DNA of 64,000 bases from Xanthostigma xanthostigma (GCA_963575645.1 OY754467.1:5456001-5520000), one strand, 5' to 3'. Shown: positions 1-10,359, counted from the first letter of the stretch. Notes: generated from the letters alone by a model not told the origin. Program-made: numbers and translations.

Positions 1-997
1 TGCATTATCCTTTACTGAAGATTCCATTATAGTATTGTGCGATCGGCGAAAGAAGACCGGTGGGGAAAGGGCAAGAAGTCGCTGATGTGTTCCCAAATTA
101 TCGGAATTCATAGGCGGTGCATAGCATGGCATGCAAACAATGTATAGCTTTAAATTTTAAGGTTTTATTTTGAGCCTCTAACTCGCACAGTTAATTACAT
201 TCGCTATGACCTCCCTAGCGCCACTTCTAACTGTTTTTCCCTTTTTATTTTCCATTTTGATGATATTCAGACAACACCCCTCAACTTAGTCCGTGAACGC
301 ACACCTATGTACTGTCTGGTGTATGATTTTTTTGTACTGTTAGCAAGTGTCGCTGTATAGTCATACAGCTATGGCAATAGTACAATTATCGCGACACGAC
401 AATTGCGATACGTTTGGTCGACTGGACTCCCTTATTGCATAGAAGCGGTTCCAGGATCATTACCTTTTACTAATATAAAATACATGTGCGCTCTTCTGCA
501 ATAAGGTCATAGGACTACATTCCATTGACCGGTCTTCTTTTAAAAATCCAACAGTACGCGTATATCCAGTTTCTGTATACCAACTTTCCGCACAAAACAG
601 TACATGTATGATTTCTTACATAATAAATATGTTGGAAACACACTGTCTCCTTAGTAATTTATATTACCAGCAGCCGTTGCCAACTAACCGACCGGCGCTA
701 CCAGTAACAAAAAGCTAGAAGTCGCAAGTTTTAAAACAAACCCCATATACTAATGTACGTACAAGTTATGTATAAAACTTCTGCATGTTTGTAATAATAC
801 GTATTGTACTTTAAAACCGGCGGAAATTTATGATTTTTGTGTTTCACAAAATAAATTCAGTACGCATCGTTCATAACGGACGGCTTGGGAACCATATATA
901 AAACCAATAAAGTAAACAAAATTGTACTTACGAGTATTATCAATGTACGTAATTGTTTCTTTCTAATGTTATTGAAAATTGTCGAACGCTTACCTGA
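1..997. other. Unassigned AT-rich DNA
   Basis: I see no recognisable gene, RNA or complete repeat here. A minus-strand open frame at 857-1102 has no family resemblance and overlaps the Penelope fragment antisense, so it is not called. Part of this DNA may belong to the degraded 5' side of the Penelope-like element that follows. Confidence 0.4.
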
Positions 998-1327
998 AAA
1001 AAGAAAACATATATTAGGATCCAAATTAGTTGTGAAGATTGTAATATGAATTATATTGGGCAAACAAAAAGAGCACTTAAAACACGTGTTAAAGAGCATC
1101 AAAACAATTATAAACTACTCCCTGATAAACATAATGTCGTAACTAAGCATAAAATTGATTACGACCATAAAATTAATTGGGATAGTGTTAAAATTTTAGA
1201 TAATGAAAGTAATTATTTTAAAAGAAGTATTTCGGAAATGTTATATATAAAATCTAATAAAAACTCTCTTAATGCTCAATTAGATACGGAAAATTTAAGT
1301 AATATTTATGATATTATTTTGAAATAA
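998..1327 (+). pseudogene. Penelope-like retroelement, GIY-YIG endonuclease C-terminus
   Basis: The reading frame is open from 998 (stop at 995-997) to the TAA at 1325. It encodes a CEDC (CxxC) motif followed directly by NYIGQTKRALKTRVKEHQ, the YIG half of a GIY-YIG nuclease with its conserved arginine and the R..EH helix. In Penelope-like elements this nuclease lies C-terminal to the reverse transcriptase and nicks the target for reverse transcription. No reverse transcriptase is seen upstream, so this is a 5'-truncated relic; the ATG at 1046 is internal and not a true start. A 3' region with a hammerhead-like motif follows, as expected for the family. Confidence 0.85.
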
Positions 1328-1626
1328 TATTTTGTTTTTTCAAATAATTTTTTCTTTATGGGTACTTTGATATCCATGACTACGGTTTATAAATTTTGTT
1401 TGTTATTAATTTTTCATTATCTTTCAAAGTTTCAATTTTACGTACAATCTATTAGTTAATAAATAACTTAATATTAATTATTTTTTATATTTTTTAGATA
1501 TTTCTGAAGAAGATCCAAATCCGGATCGAAACGTCATCTTGTGTTATATTGATTTGTAATTTTATCATTTTTTGTCAATATATCGTTCGGTCTGAGAAAA
1601 ATTGGTCGACAATTTTATTTACTTGA
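1328..1626 (+). mobile_element. Penelope-like element 3' region (pLTR-like end)
   Basis: This non-coding tail follows the GIY-YIG frame. It contains the hammerhead-like motif at 1504-1535 and ends with TCTGAGAAAAATTGGTCGAC and an AATTTTATTTA stretch. The same terminal block recurs at 27.3, 37.2, 61.9 and 63.8 kb, in several places as snapback copies flanked by target duplications, so it is the retroelement terminus. Seen: the repeated terminal block. Known of the family: pLTR ends carrying hammerhead motifs. Confidence 0.75.
1504..1535 (+). ncRNA. Hammerhead ribozyme-like motif of Penelope element
   Basis: CTGAAGA (1504-1510) is followed by a stem GATCC/GGATC (1512-1516 with 1523-1527) and then GAAACGTC (1528-1535). 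This matches the order CUGANGA, stem II, GAAA, very short stem III, GUC of minimal type I hammerheads known in Penelope-like elements. One extra A (1511) lies between CTGAAGA and stem II; the motif at 27108-27139 has it too, so it may be a family trait. Minimal forms with almost no stem III usually need a dimer to cleave, so activity is uncertain. Confidence 0.6.
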
Positions 1627-1655
1627 ATATATTAGGATCATCACTACATTTATTT

Positions 1656-2164
1656 ATATACAGTATATGGTTTTTTAAAAACCGAACACGCTTTTATTTC
1701 TTAGAGGAAGGGTTTTCGAAAAAAAAGTTTCGGACAAAAGTTACAGGGAATCAAGGGGGAAGAACAGTGATGTAGTTTTTTTTTTCGTTTGGTGGAGGTG
1801 TCTCCAAAATATCAAGGTCACCAGCACTTTCTTAAATACGACCCTGTATTTTTTATCTAGGATTATTGTTCTTTGGGTCAAAGAGATCAACTCTTGTACC
1901 AAACATTTTTGGATTTGATGCCATCGTGAACCGCTGTTTGATTCTCAATTTATCCCGTTTCCTATTTTAGTGGATTGTGTGGGTCGGAAAAACCCCTGAA
2001 AAAGTTTTTCCGACTCACACAATCCACTAAAATAGGAAACGGGATGAATTGAGAATCAAACAGCATGGTTTTTTAAAAACCGAACACCCTTTTATTTCTT
2101 AGAAGAAGGGTTCCTCTAAGAAATAAAAGGGTGTTCGGTTTTTAAAAAACCATACTGTATATAA
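1656..2164. mobile_element. Double-palindrome inverted-repeat element
   Basis: The ends are inverted copies of TATACAGTAT-(AT)GGTTTTTTAAAAACCGAACAC. Two palindromes sit side by side inside: 1933-2064 (arms about 60 bp around a GGGTCGGAAAAACCCC loop) and 2065-2153 (arms about 40 bp). The second repeats the left terminal sequence, suggesting a terminal inversion/duplication. No coding sequence. Class unknown; the ends are compatible with TA-target DNA elements. Confidence 0.65.
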
Positions 2165-2314
2165 AAATCTCGTGTCACAGTGTTTGTTATCGAACTCCTC
2201 CGAAATGACGACCGATTTTTATGAAATTTTTTGTGTATAATTGGTTGGTCTGAGAATAGGTCGTAGTCTATTTTTTATACCCCTAGGTGATAAGGGTGGC
2301 CCTCTCCAGATTTT

Positions 2315-2460
2315 TTGACGTGATAACGTCTTATAAATTGATGAATCACCAATCTTATAAATTGATAAAACACCGACTGCATGCACGAAAAAGTGTAACG
2401 TAACGTTCCTAACGTTCGTAACGCGTAACGCGTAACGTTCCGCCTGACCCTGTGCGTGCT
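2315..2460 (+). mobile_element. GACGTGATAACGT repeat, left part
   Basis: Starts at TTTTTTGACGTGATAACGTC and runs through AACACC, CACGAAAAAGTGTAACG and GCCTGACCCTGTGCGTGC. The same order occurs at 45781-45875, where the element continues to an inverted end containing ACGTTATCACGT. Here the matching right end lies about 800 bp away (3225-3312), so this copy is longer or interrupted. Superfamily not identified. Confidence 0.5.
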
Positions 2461-3224
2461 TTTTGCTAATTTCTCGCTCAATTTAAATCAGATCGGTTTG
2501 AAACCAGTCTTAAACGAAAGAGGAGAACATTTTACATAGATTTCGTATAACAGAATTTGCCTAAACAGTTTTTTTATACAAATTTATATAGAAAAATAGC
2601 TGTATAAATGCAATGTTGTCTAATGCATGGCGCGACGCGGTCGGTCGTCTTTGTTTGCCGTACATGGAAATTAGAAAATAACGTATGTCTTGTCTTAACA
2701 TGAAAACGGCTGCATTTCTAATGTTTAATTCAATTTTTTGACATTAGTATTTTGGGAAATGCAACGCCTTCTAAGTTAACTATTGGAATAACTAATTATT
2801 ATTAGAACATAATACTTTGACAGTTGCAAACGTCACTTTTGACATTTCTTATCATTCCGACACCAAGGATAAGCGGATTGAAACCAAATTTTGGGAGGAT
2901 GTTTGATATGCAAATATGAAGTGGCCTATTGTTTTTGGGGAACATCGGCGCATGCGTAAAAGAATATATCTCTTATAATGATGTTTTATATAATAATAAT
3001 ATAGTTTTTAAAACGGTTTTTACTCTATCTATTTTTACTAGAAATTTTTGTAAATTTTTTGGGGAAAATCGGCGCATGCGCAAAAGAGATACATGCCATA
3101 GTTGTTTTTTATATAATAATAGTGTACTTTTTATAGTGTTTTATTATTCTACTTAATAAAATTTACCTAAATTTGAAGCGAAAGATGCAATATCATAGAT
3201 TCGAATTATTATAATTATTATATA
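2461..3224. other. Spacer with shredded repeat pieces
   Basis: No gene recognised. 2870-2940 resembles the core of the 736-bp TA-flanked element (GGATTGAAAC, TTTTGGGAGGATGTTTG, ATGCAAATATGA). Two short direct repeats of a GGGGAA..TCGGCGCATGCG segment lie at about 2936-2957 and 3060-3082. The open frame at 2929-3156 is repeat-derived and not called. Confidence 0.4.
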
Positions 3225-3315
3225 AATTTAGGTTATGTATTACGGAATACGTTATCACGTAAAACTATCGTCCGTAAACCGACTTTACAGACAACCAATT
3301 TTTTTTTTATTTTTT
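3225..3315 (+). mobile_element. GATAACGT repeat, right end
   Basis: Contains AATTTAGGTTATGTATTACG, ACGTTATCACGTAAAACT and ends near CTTTACAGACAACCAATT plus a T-run. It is almost identical to 45940-46035, the right terminus of a copy whose left end carries the inverted motif. Read with 2315-2460 as a split element. Confidence 0.5.
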
Positions 3316-3514
3316 GGCCAAAATTTTTTTTACTTTTTTATAACCCTAAATTTTCACCGCTCTACCACCAACCCCTGCTTCCAGTATAGGTACATCTCTT
3401 TACATTTATATTTATTCGACACTAGATGACATATACATGTAAATATTTTCATTAAAAATAGAGGTTTGAGTTTATAATAAGTAACAAAGCAGGGAACTGC
3501 CGAAAACTGCAAAA

Positions 3515-3610
3515 CATTTCGACACAACATTCATCTCGGTAATCTAAGATGAATGTGCGTACTCATGTCCCTCCCTTCCCCATTCGTTCTATTGCACCCG
3601 GGTGAATGGG
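3515..3610 (+). mobile_element. Helitron N2 3' fragment
   Basis: CGACACAACATTCATCTCGG, AAGATGAATGTGCGTACTCA and ATTGCACCCGGGTG match the 3' part of the Helitron N2 copies at 8.5 kb and 35.0-35.2 kb. Truncated at both sides; the next bases belong to the GAGTCGGACTCGC repeat. Confidence 0.6.
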
Positions 3611-3616
3611 ATGTAT

Positions 3617-3775
3617 GGGGACAACAGTTTTCCAACGGCTAAGCGGGAAAAATCTTCGAGACTCGTCCCTCGAGTCCCGCGATGAGCGAAGTATTTACAT
3701 ACCTACAAGTTTGTACGGAATCATCGGTGCGCGAGTCCGACTCGCACTTGGCCGGTTTTTATTGTTGGCCAGCCC
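3617..3775 (-). repeat. GAGTCGGACTCGC dispersed repeat
   Basis: Read on the minus strand it starts AACCGGCCAAGTGCGAGTCG and runs through CTTGTAGGTATGTAAATACT to CTCGAAGATTTTTCCCGCTT. The same repeat occurs at 40676-40745 and 41340-41425, where a LINE fragment interrupts it. From memory, close relatives of its first 40 bp are common in lepidopteran and other insect sequences. The 135-codon plus-strand open frame here is a by-product. Confidence 0.6.
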
Positions 3776-4069
3776 TGCACGACACAAGAGCTTTGAGTGT
3801 ATAAATGAAAGGTTATGTTACACTGCAGCAACTGTAGGGTTAGATGAAAGCGAATGCAAAAGCTCCGGTTACATAAGACTGAAGGAGGTCTTTTATTCTT
3901 CATATTTTCATCTATCAAGCTCAAATATTAGCTCAACTACTACTCCTACAGTCTACTCCCTTGTGATAAGAATTCCATTCCGATGCTTCTCACAACAAAA
4001 TACAATACAGTGAATTTCACGAAAGGCGCAATATATACATGAGTTTTGTTGATATGGTAACTATGGAAA

Positions 4070-5591
4070 ACACTCTAAACATGAATTAGATAAATTTTCA
4101 CTAACTGCGTAAGTGATAATCAGTGATTTTCACAACAAATTAGTGAATTTTCACTAAAAAATTTACTCTCTAAAACTGAAATAGTGAAAATGTCACTTCC
4201 GGAATAGTGAATTCAAGTAAAATTCACTGCCAGAATAGTGATACCGCTGATTTTATACGTGTCGCTTGTGCCGCCTCCATACAGTTACTATAGATACTTA
4301 TTATTTTTCATGTAGAATGCCGATCGTTCTATAATAATCTATACAGTAGATCGTTCTATACAGCGTGTCCCATTTTAATGTCCCACCCCGGATAACTTTT
4401 GTCAGTGACCTTGAATGAAAAATTGTTTGGTACAAAAGTTGTACAACTTGGAGGGGGACATTCGATGGCACTAATACTTTTGACCTTGGGTATAAGGTTC
4501 AAGGTCATTCAAGGTCAACTTTGTTTTTTTTAATGGAACGTCCTATTTTTGACATCGGCAATCGATTGCGCGTGAAAAAATATGAAACTTTTGTCTGAAA
4601 CTTTTTTCGAGAACGGGTAAATTTTCTCAATTAATTTAGCCTTCAAAATTGAAAATTTTTGAATTTTCAACTCGAGAATGGTGAGATTTTCTTCAAAAAC
4701 AATAGGGCTTTTCATATTTGCATACCAAACATCCTCCCAAAATTTTGTTTCAATCCGTTCATCCGTTTGACCTGTAGAGTGTTCACAGACTAACCGAATA
4801 ACCGACTAACAGACTAACAGACGCACAGAGTTTTGCCCGTTCTCGAAAAAAGTTTCAGACAAAAGTCTCATATTTTTTCACGCGCAATCGATTGCCGATG
4901 TCAAAAATAGGACGTTCCATTAAAAAAAACAAAGTTGATTTTGAATGACCTTGAACCTTATACCCAAGGTCAAAAGTATTAGTGCCATCGAATGTCCCCC
5001 TCCAAGTTGTACAACTTTTGTACCAAACAATTTTTCATTCAAGGTCACTGACAAAAGTTATCCGGGGTGGGACATTAAAATGGGACACGCTGTATAGCAA
5101 GTTCCTTGTAAACCTATAAACAGATAAGTCATATAATTTATCAGGTAAGTTAATTAGATTATTTTAATGATATTTTCATAGATTCAGAATAAAGCATTGC
5201 CTGTATACTATTGTTTTTTTTTCAGATTTTAAATTATAGTCAATGACATAGAATCATAACTAACAATGAATTAATGTTATGTTCTCTGATTCTTTATTTA
5301 GTATTCAATTTTTAATCGAATTGTAAAAATATAAAAGTTAATTATACTACATAGTGAAAGTAACGAATGAAAAAAGATTTAAAAAGTTTTAATCAAAAAA
5401 TTGTTGATGTCAGATGACGTTTAATGGTCAGTTATATAATTAGTGAATTTTTATATTCACTTATACCTATATAATTAGTGAATTTTTATATTCACTAATT
5501 CATATTGTGAGTTTTCACTAATTCTGTGTGGTACGATTCTAGCATTGACAAATTGTAATTAATGGACAATTACTGATTCATGTTTAGAGAG
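4070..5591. mobile_element. Outer inverted-repeat element with TTCACTAA motifs
   Basis: Ends are CACTCTAAACATGAATTAG (4071) and its inverse ATTCATGTTTAGAGAG (5575-5590). Both subterminal regions are filled with short palindromic TTAGTGAA/TTCACTAA motifs (4095-4250, 5440-5525). The centre is occupied by the complete TA-flanked element at 4359-5094. No coding sequence. Confidence 0.5.
4359..5094. mobile_element. 736-bp TA-flanked element, copy 1
   Basis: Begins TACAGCGTGTCCCATTTTAA and ends with the inverse, with TA on both sides (4357-4358, 5095-5096). The inverted arms are about 258 bp (to GAGAACGGG near 4618, and from about 4840), nearly identical, around a unique core of about 220 bp. A second copy lies at 19169-19896 with the core in the opposite orientation. 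A TA duplication suggests a Tc1/mariner-like mechanism, but no transposase is encoded. A 61-codon open frame (4530-4715, minus) is shared with copy 2. Confidence 0.85.
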
Positions 5592-6142
5592 CATTAGAGA
5601 AAATCGTTCCACGTAAAATGCAACAGACCAGGCGCCCAAGAAAGATTCGTACGCATTTTTAAAACACCTGGTATAGTTTATCATGCCGTCGACAAAATAT
5701 ATACAACACATTTGGATTTTAAAATTCAACATAAGTTAATGGTAAAGATGACTTTTCATAAAATGTAAAAAAAATAAACTTAAGATATTCCTTTTGAAAA
5801 TATTCAAATTCTAGAGAAGATAAACACACAGCACATATGCATAATATATGATGCGCAGTTACAAAAACACATATTGCATAAGTGTAGATATTTTTCATGC
5901 TGATTCATTGAATGTTCCCCAACGCATGTCATTCAGAGAAGAAGAAGGATGTTTGTGTTATTGTTTCCGAAATCCATATTTTTAAAAGTTGAAAAGTAAA
6001 TAGGTGTGATATTCTTTGCTATGCTATACATCGACGGTAAATAACGTACAAACTATTGCAAAGCCACTAAAAAGTTAAAAATAAAAAGTCAGATAAAAAG
6101 CTAAAAATAAAAAAAATCACTGGGTGTAACTTTATTATTATA
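5592..6142. other. Unassigned AT-rich DNA
   Basis: No gene or complete repeat recognised; low-complexity AT-rich sequence between two elements. Confidence 0.5.
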
Positions 6143-6732
6143 CTAGTGTGACCTGTGCGAATTATTCGCACTAAATAAGTATAATAATTATCACTTCACA
6201 AAATTATTTTTTAAATATGATTGCATGGTATTTCAATTCGTTTCTAATTTTGCACACTGCTTATAACGTTCTTCTTTTTGTTGTATTACAACATGAAGCT
6301 CAGATGACAGATCGAAGAAATATTTTACTAAAATTGTCATATAGAGGCGCAAGTAGCAAAGTTTTGAGCTAAGCCGTCAGATGGCATCATGCAGCATTGC
6401 TGTGACTTCAGCGTTGCTCGCTGTTTCAAAATTAAAGCCGTCAGATGGCAGTATGCTGTATTGTGGCTGTTGTATTACAAAATGAAGGTCAGATGACAGA
6501 TCGAAGTGCTGACGTTGTTTCAAAATTAAAGCCGTCAGATGGCAGACGTTGTTCAGCGTTGCTGTATTTTAATTAATTTACAAAAACAAAAGCAATCATA
6601 AATTTTTTAGTTGTCGATGTCAGTAGAGCAAGCAATAATCTGTAAAATTATATATAATTTATGTGGAGAAATTGTGAGGTTTTTTCTAAAAAGGGAGGCA
6701 CATTCTTAACCTTAGCGTATTAATATATATTA
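6143..6732 (-). mobile_element. Helitron N1, copy 1
   Basis: Non-autonomous Helitron on the minus strand. Its 3' end shows the hairpin GTGCGAATAATTCGCAC, then AGGTCACT and CTAG, and lies next to a host T. The 5' end matches the TCATATATATTAA start of the other copies except that the expected TC reads TA here. About 590 bp, no RepHel gene. A 104-bp tandem array starts about 50 bp beyond the 5' end. Confidence 0.8.
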
Positions 6733-6780
6733 TGTTTATTGGTTTACATGCGTAGCTGTTTCCTACAAATGCGTTTTGAT

Positions 6781-7345
6781 GCCGCCATCTGTCAATTGAT
6801 GCCTTTAAATAGCGGAAACCGATCACAAAACTGGTTTGCGTCCGTAGTTAGGATTCACCTTTCGTTTAAGACGGTACCTACGATGCCGCCATCTGTCAGT
6901 AGATGCCTTTAAAGAGCAGAAACCGATCACAAAATTGGTTTGCGTCCGTAGTTATGATTCATTTTTCGTTCAAAACTGTTTCTACTATGCCGCCATCTGT
7001 CAGTAGATGTCTCTAAATAGCGGAAACCGAACACAAAACTGGTTTGCGTCCGTAGTTAGGATTCACCTTTCGTTCAAGACGGTTCCTACGTAGCCGTACC
7101 TGTCAGTCGATGCCTTTACAGAGCGGAAACCGATCTCAAAATTGGTTTGCGTCCGTAGTTATGATTCACCTTTTCGTTCAAGACGGTTCCTCCGATGCCG
7201 CCATCTGTCAGTAGATGCCTTTAAAGAGCAGAAACCGATCACAAAATTGGTTTGCGTCCGTAGTTATGATTCACCTTTTTGTTTAAGACGGTTCCTTCGA
7301 TACCGCCCTCTGTCAGTAGATGCCTTTAAATAGCGGAAACTACGT
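6781..7345 (+). repeat. 104-bp satellite array, about 5.5 units
   Basis: GCCGCCATCTGTCAGTAGAT-type units start at 6781, 6885, 6989, 7093, 7197 and 7302: spacings of 104, 104, 104, 104 and 105 bp. Each unit also carries TTTAAA.AGC.GAAACCGATC, TTGGTTTGCGTCCGTAGTTA and CGTTCAAGACGGTTCC. The 63-codon frame at 7142-7333 is an array artefact, its two halves being repeats of each other. Confidence 0.9.
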
Positions 7346-7806
7346 AGACACGTAACTTCCGTCCGAAAAAAGAAATGAGTTACTCTCAAGTTACGCCAGA
7401 AGAATAACTAAAAAACATTCTCAAAAAAGTCACTTAAAAGCGTTCAAATTGGCGCCGATCTCAAAACTTGACGCTTTCTATTGGCTTTTTCGAAGGAGGT
7501 TACATTTTTTTTTAACGTCAACACTCCTATATCGTCAGTGTTTAGGAGAAAAAGAGAGGTTAAGAGGGAGACAGGTGATCGGTCAAACACCGCCACGCCA
7601 CACTTTTATTAGATGCTGATATACTAATTGACAATTTCCTACGGGAGCGGCTAACAGCCTTGGTTATGTAATAAAACACTAATACTGCCCCTATGTAGTT
7701 ACACACATGCTATGTGTTCTAAATCACTTTCAGCCAGTGGCGGTGACTCTATGAGTGCTGCAGAGCTGCAGAACAACCAAAATCTTAGATACTTCTTAAT
7801 CTATAG
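7346..7806. other. Unassigned spacer
   Basis: No gene recognised. 7760-7800 shares GCAGAACAACCAAAATCTTA-like sequence with about 22205-22245, so a short dispersed repeat is present. Confidence 0.4.
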
Positions 7807-8635
7807 TCTATACCAGAGGGCCCAAACTTTTTTGGCTCGTAGACCACTTGACATGTTTTTCGGTTTTGGGTAGACCCCCTTCTTATCTAATATTGAGTTT
7901 TTGCAAATTCGTTAATTTCAAATGTATTTTTGACAACCGGTATAGTGCTACTCACTTTGAACGATTTAAATTTAATAACGGTAGTGAAATGTAGTGTGAA
8001 ATGTTTAGTTTTATACATTTATTAATTAGATTCAAATTAAACGAATCAAATTAAAATTTACTTTCTGTTACATAAAAGAACTAAGCAAAAAATAAATGCT
8101 TTTAGTGTGAGGGATGCTTTAATAATGAATTTTCAACATTTGGCATCAATTTAGTTAGATTTAATCTTAAATCTCTTCGGTTAACGATGTCCAGTTTTTT
8201 CTTTTTTTGTTAAGAGATTCATTATCGTTGACCCTCATTTTCATTTCATGGACCCCCAATTTTTTTCCCGCTGACCCCTTGCAAGTTGTCGTCGACCCTT
8301 GGATACTTTGGGAATCACTGGTCTCTACTAATATATAAAGCTGAAGAGTTTGTTTGTTTGGTTGAACGCGCTTATCTCAGCAAGTACATTTTTTTGTTGG
8401 ATAGTCCATTTATCGAGGAAGGCTACAGGCAATATAATATCACGCTACGACCAATAGGAGCGGAGCATCAATGAAAAATGTAACTCAAAAATTGTCCGTC
8501 CGACAAAAATTTTTGAACGGTAACTCCGATCATCATGAAATTTGGACACAACATTCATCTCGGTAAACTAAGATGAAACTCATATCCCCCCATTCATTCT
8601 TTTTGCGCCCGGGTGAAACCGGGCGGGACGGCTAT
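7807..8635 (+). mobile_element. Helitron N2, full-length copy split by a hAT
   Basis: The 5' end TCTATAC (7807-7813) is separated from the rest (TACTAATATATAAAGCTGAAG from about 8327) by a hAT element. The body includes GAGTTTGTTTGTTTGGTTGA, GTTGGATAG, CGCTACGACCAATAGGAGCG and AAATTTGGACACAACATTCA. The 3' end carries the inverted CCCGGGTGAAACCGGG stem and then GACGGCTAT, near the CTAGT end usual for Helitrons. Copies at 35034-35372 and 45093-45240 confirm the 5' start. Confidence 0.75.
7814..8320. mobile_element. Non-autonomous hAT element nested in Helitron N2
   Basis: Terminal inverted repeats are CAGAGGGCCCAAACTTTTTT and, inverted, CAGTGATTCCCAAAGTATCC, close to the common hAT start CAGTGGTTCCCAAAC. 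Flanking 8-mers GTCTATAC (7806-7813) and GTCTCTAC (8321-8328) agree at 7 of 8 bases, the 8-bp duplication expected for hAT. Its 507 bp encode nothing. Confidence 0.85.
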
Positions 8636-9202
8636 AAATTATAATTTAATATTAGGAAATAATGTAATAGTCACAAAATCAACGCTAAAGTTTAACACCA
8701 TGTTCTGTGCGGCAGTCTTTCTTGCGTTCTGGCGCTGTTCTGCGCTTCGAAGCAGCACATTAAACGTCTTCATCAGATACCCCCGGTGCAACTCCTGAAC
8801 CACAAGTTATAGCGTGTTATTTAGATCAGCTTTGAGCTGCATTTACCGTTCGCATATCAGTACAAATTAGCACATATCACTATCAGTGACATAATTTACA
8901 TCTTCGTAATCCGCACGGCAGCCAGCTCAAGGTCTCCAGCGACATAACTAGCCTCGCATGCAGCGACCTTAACTCTTTCTGTTCGTTCACCAATTGCATG
9001 CAGTTCAAACATGCATCAAATACATATTTCCATTGTAACAATAAATCAACTGTCGACGTAACAAAAGCCAGCAATCACAAAAGAATCGATTAGAGACACA
9101 TTGCATCGTCCGTAGAAGGGATGGGTGTGTTGTTTTGTGCGTGTGTGCACTATGCAGTCTGTATATTATATCCTATAAATGCATTTACCTCGGCGTTAGT
9201 GA
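8636..9202. other. Unassigned spacer
   Basis: No recognisable gene. Open frames at 8613-8798 and 8883-9074 have no family resemblance. Confidence 0.4.
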
Positions 9203-9445
9203 TGTGTCGCTCCTGAGCGAGTCGTTCATAATGAACGACTCCTTTCTCGGAGCGGAGCGAGTCGCTCTTTTTTGTGAAAGACTCGCTCAGAGCGCCATTG
9301 CTCTGTGCTGAGCTGTTCTGTACTGTTGCATTCGCACATTTACAGAGCGCACACAGCACAGGCCACAGAGGCACTAGTGCATTTTGCACGCACATTTACA
9401 GAGCGCACACAGCACAGACCACAGAGGCACTAGTGCATTTTGCAC
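9203..9445. repeat. Hairpin-rich CGAGTCGTTC region and 56-bp tandem duplication
   Basis: TAGTGATGTGTCGCTCCTGA followed by GAGTCGTTCATAATGAACGA and further GAGCGAGTCGCTC motifs resembles a hAT terminus, but no inverted right end was found; 9755-9785 repeats CGCTCC..TGAACGACTC in direct orientation. At 9333 and 9389 a 56-bp unit beginning CGCACATTTACAGAGCGCAC is tandemly duplicated. Confidence 0.5.
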
Positions 9446-9794
9446 GTACGGAGTTATATCTTTGCTGAGTCATTTAATGTTGAATGACACACTGTAAGTG
9501 AAATAGTACTAAGTTTACAGTGACTTAGACCATTCACATTGACGTCGTTGATATATAATATTGTAACAACAAACATTATTATTGTTAAGCTTTTATTATT
9601 CTTTATAGTTAGTTTATCCGAAATGCGAAAATATAAGATCAGAATCATATTAAAATGAGCTCAGAGCTGAGCGTGTGTATTGTGCTGTGCAATGCTTCAT
9701 GACTCCTGAGCATCGGATAATGACAGTTCACACCTCTGCAGTAGTGCGTACTGTCTAGTATCGCTCCTTTGAACGACTCTTTTTAGTGAGTAAT

Positions 9795-10026
9795 AAATAG
9801 GACGATGTATTTTGGCATTCTGATCTTAACTAATTTATACTGTGTGCTTTTCCCTATGTACGGTTTCCTGTGATACACCCTGTATAGCTTATGCCCATCC
9901 TAAATATCCATTCTAAATTTTTGAAACAGGATGAGTAGTTTCGCCTCCTACATCAAAAAATACAAACTTTACCTCTATTACTATAGATTTACAATTTAAA
10001 AAATAGGACGATGTATTTTGGCATTC
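9795..10026 (-). mobile_element. 180-bp insertion flanked by 26-bp direct repeats
   Basis: An identical 26-mer AAATAGGACGATG...GGCATTC lies at 9795-9820 and 10001-10026. Between them are 180 bp related to 43480-43640 and 46095-46150 (CATCCT.AA..TCCATTCTAA, CCTCCTACATC), apparently the 3' end of a retroelement or Helitron. The direct repeat reads as a long target duplication. Class not determined. Confidence 0.55.
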
Positions 10027-10359
10027 AACGTGTTAAATTGTACTCAAATTCACAATACCATTTCGATGAAAGTTATATAAAGTTGTTAACAATTTTATTA
10101 GCACAACATTGATATTGTTTTCAACACTCGTCACTCAGCACAAAATCACTTAAAAGAGAACCTATAAAATTAAATAAAACTTATTGAAACTTTATGGTTA
10201 ATTTCATTTTCAGTTGTAACTCGGGACGAAGTTAAACACAAAGCATTCAGAATTGTCTTGTAAAATTATTATTTTATGCACACACCAAACATACAGTCAG
10301 TATATCAATGCGTTTATCACGTTTAGAACTATCGCCTACCTAAACTATATCAATAATAG
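10027..10359. other. Unassigned AT-rich DNA
   Basis: Nothing recognised in this stretch. Confidence 0.5.

Noticed and set aside
857-1102. 81-codon minus-strand frame as a gene
   Set aside because: Overlaps the Penelope GIY-YIG frame antisense and has no domain; a shadow frame.
3606-4013. 135-codon frame as a protein gene
   Set aside because: Its first 55 codons are the GAGTCGGACTCGC repeat read antisense; the remainder shows no domain.
7142-7333. 63-codon frame
   Set aside because: Translation of the 104-bp satellite; its two halves repeat each other.
9203-9790. Complete hAT element
   Set aside because: The left end looks hAT-like, but the matching sequence near 9755-9785 is in direct, not inverted, orientation and there is no duplication.
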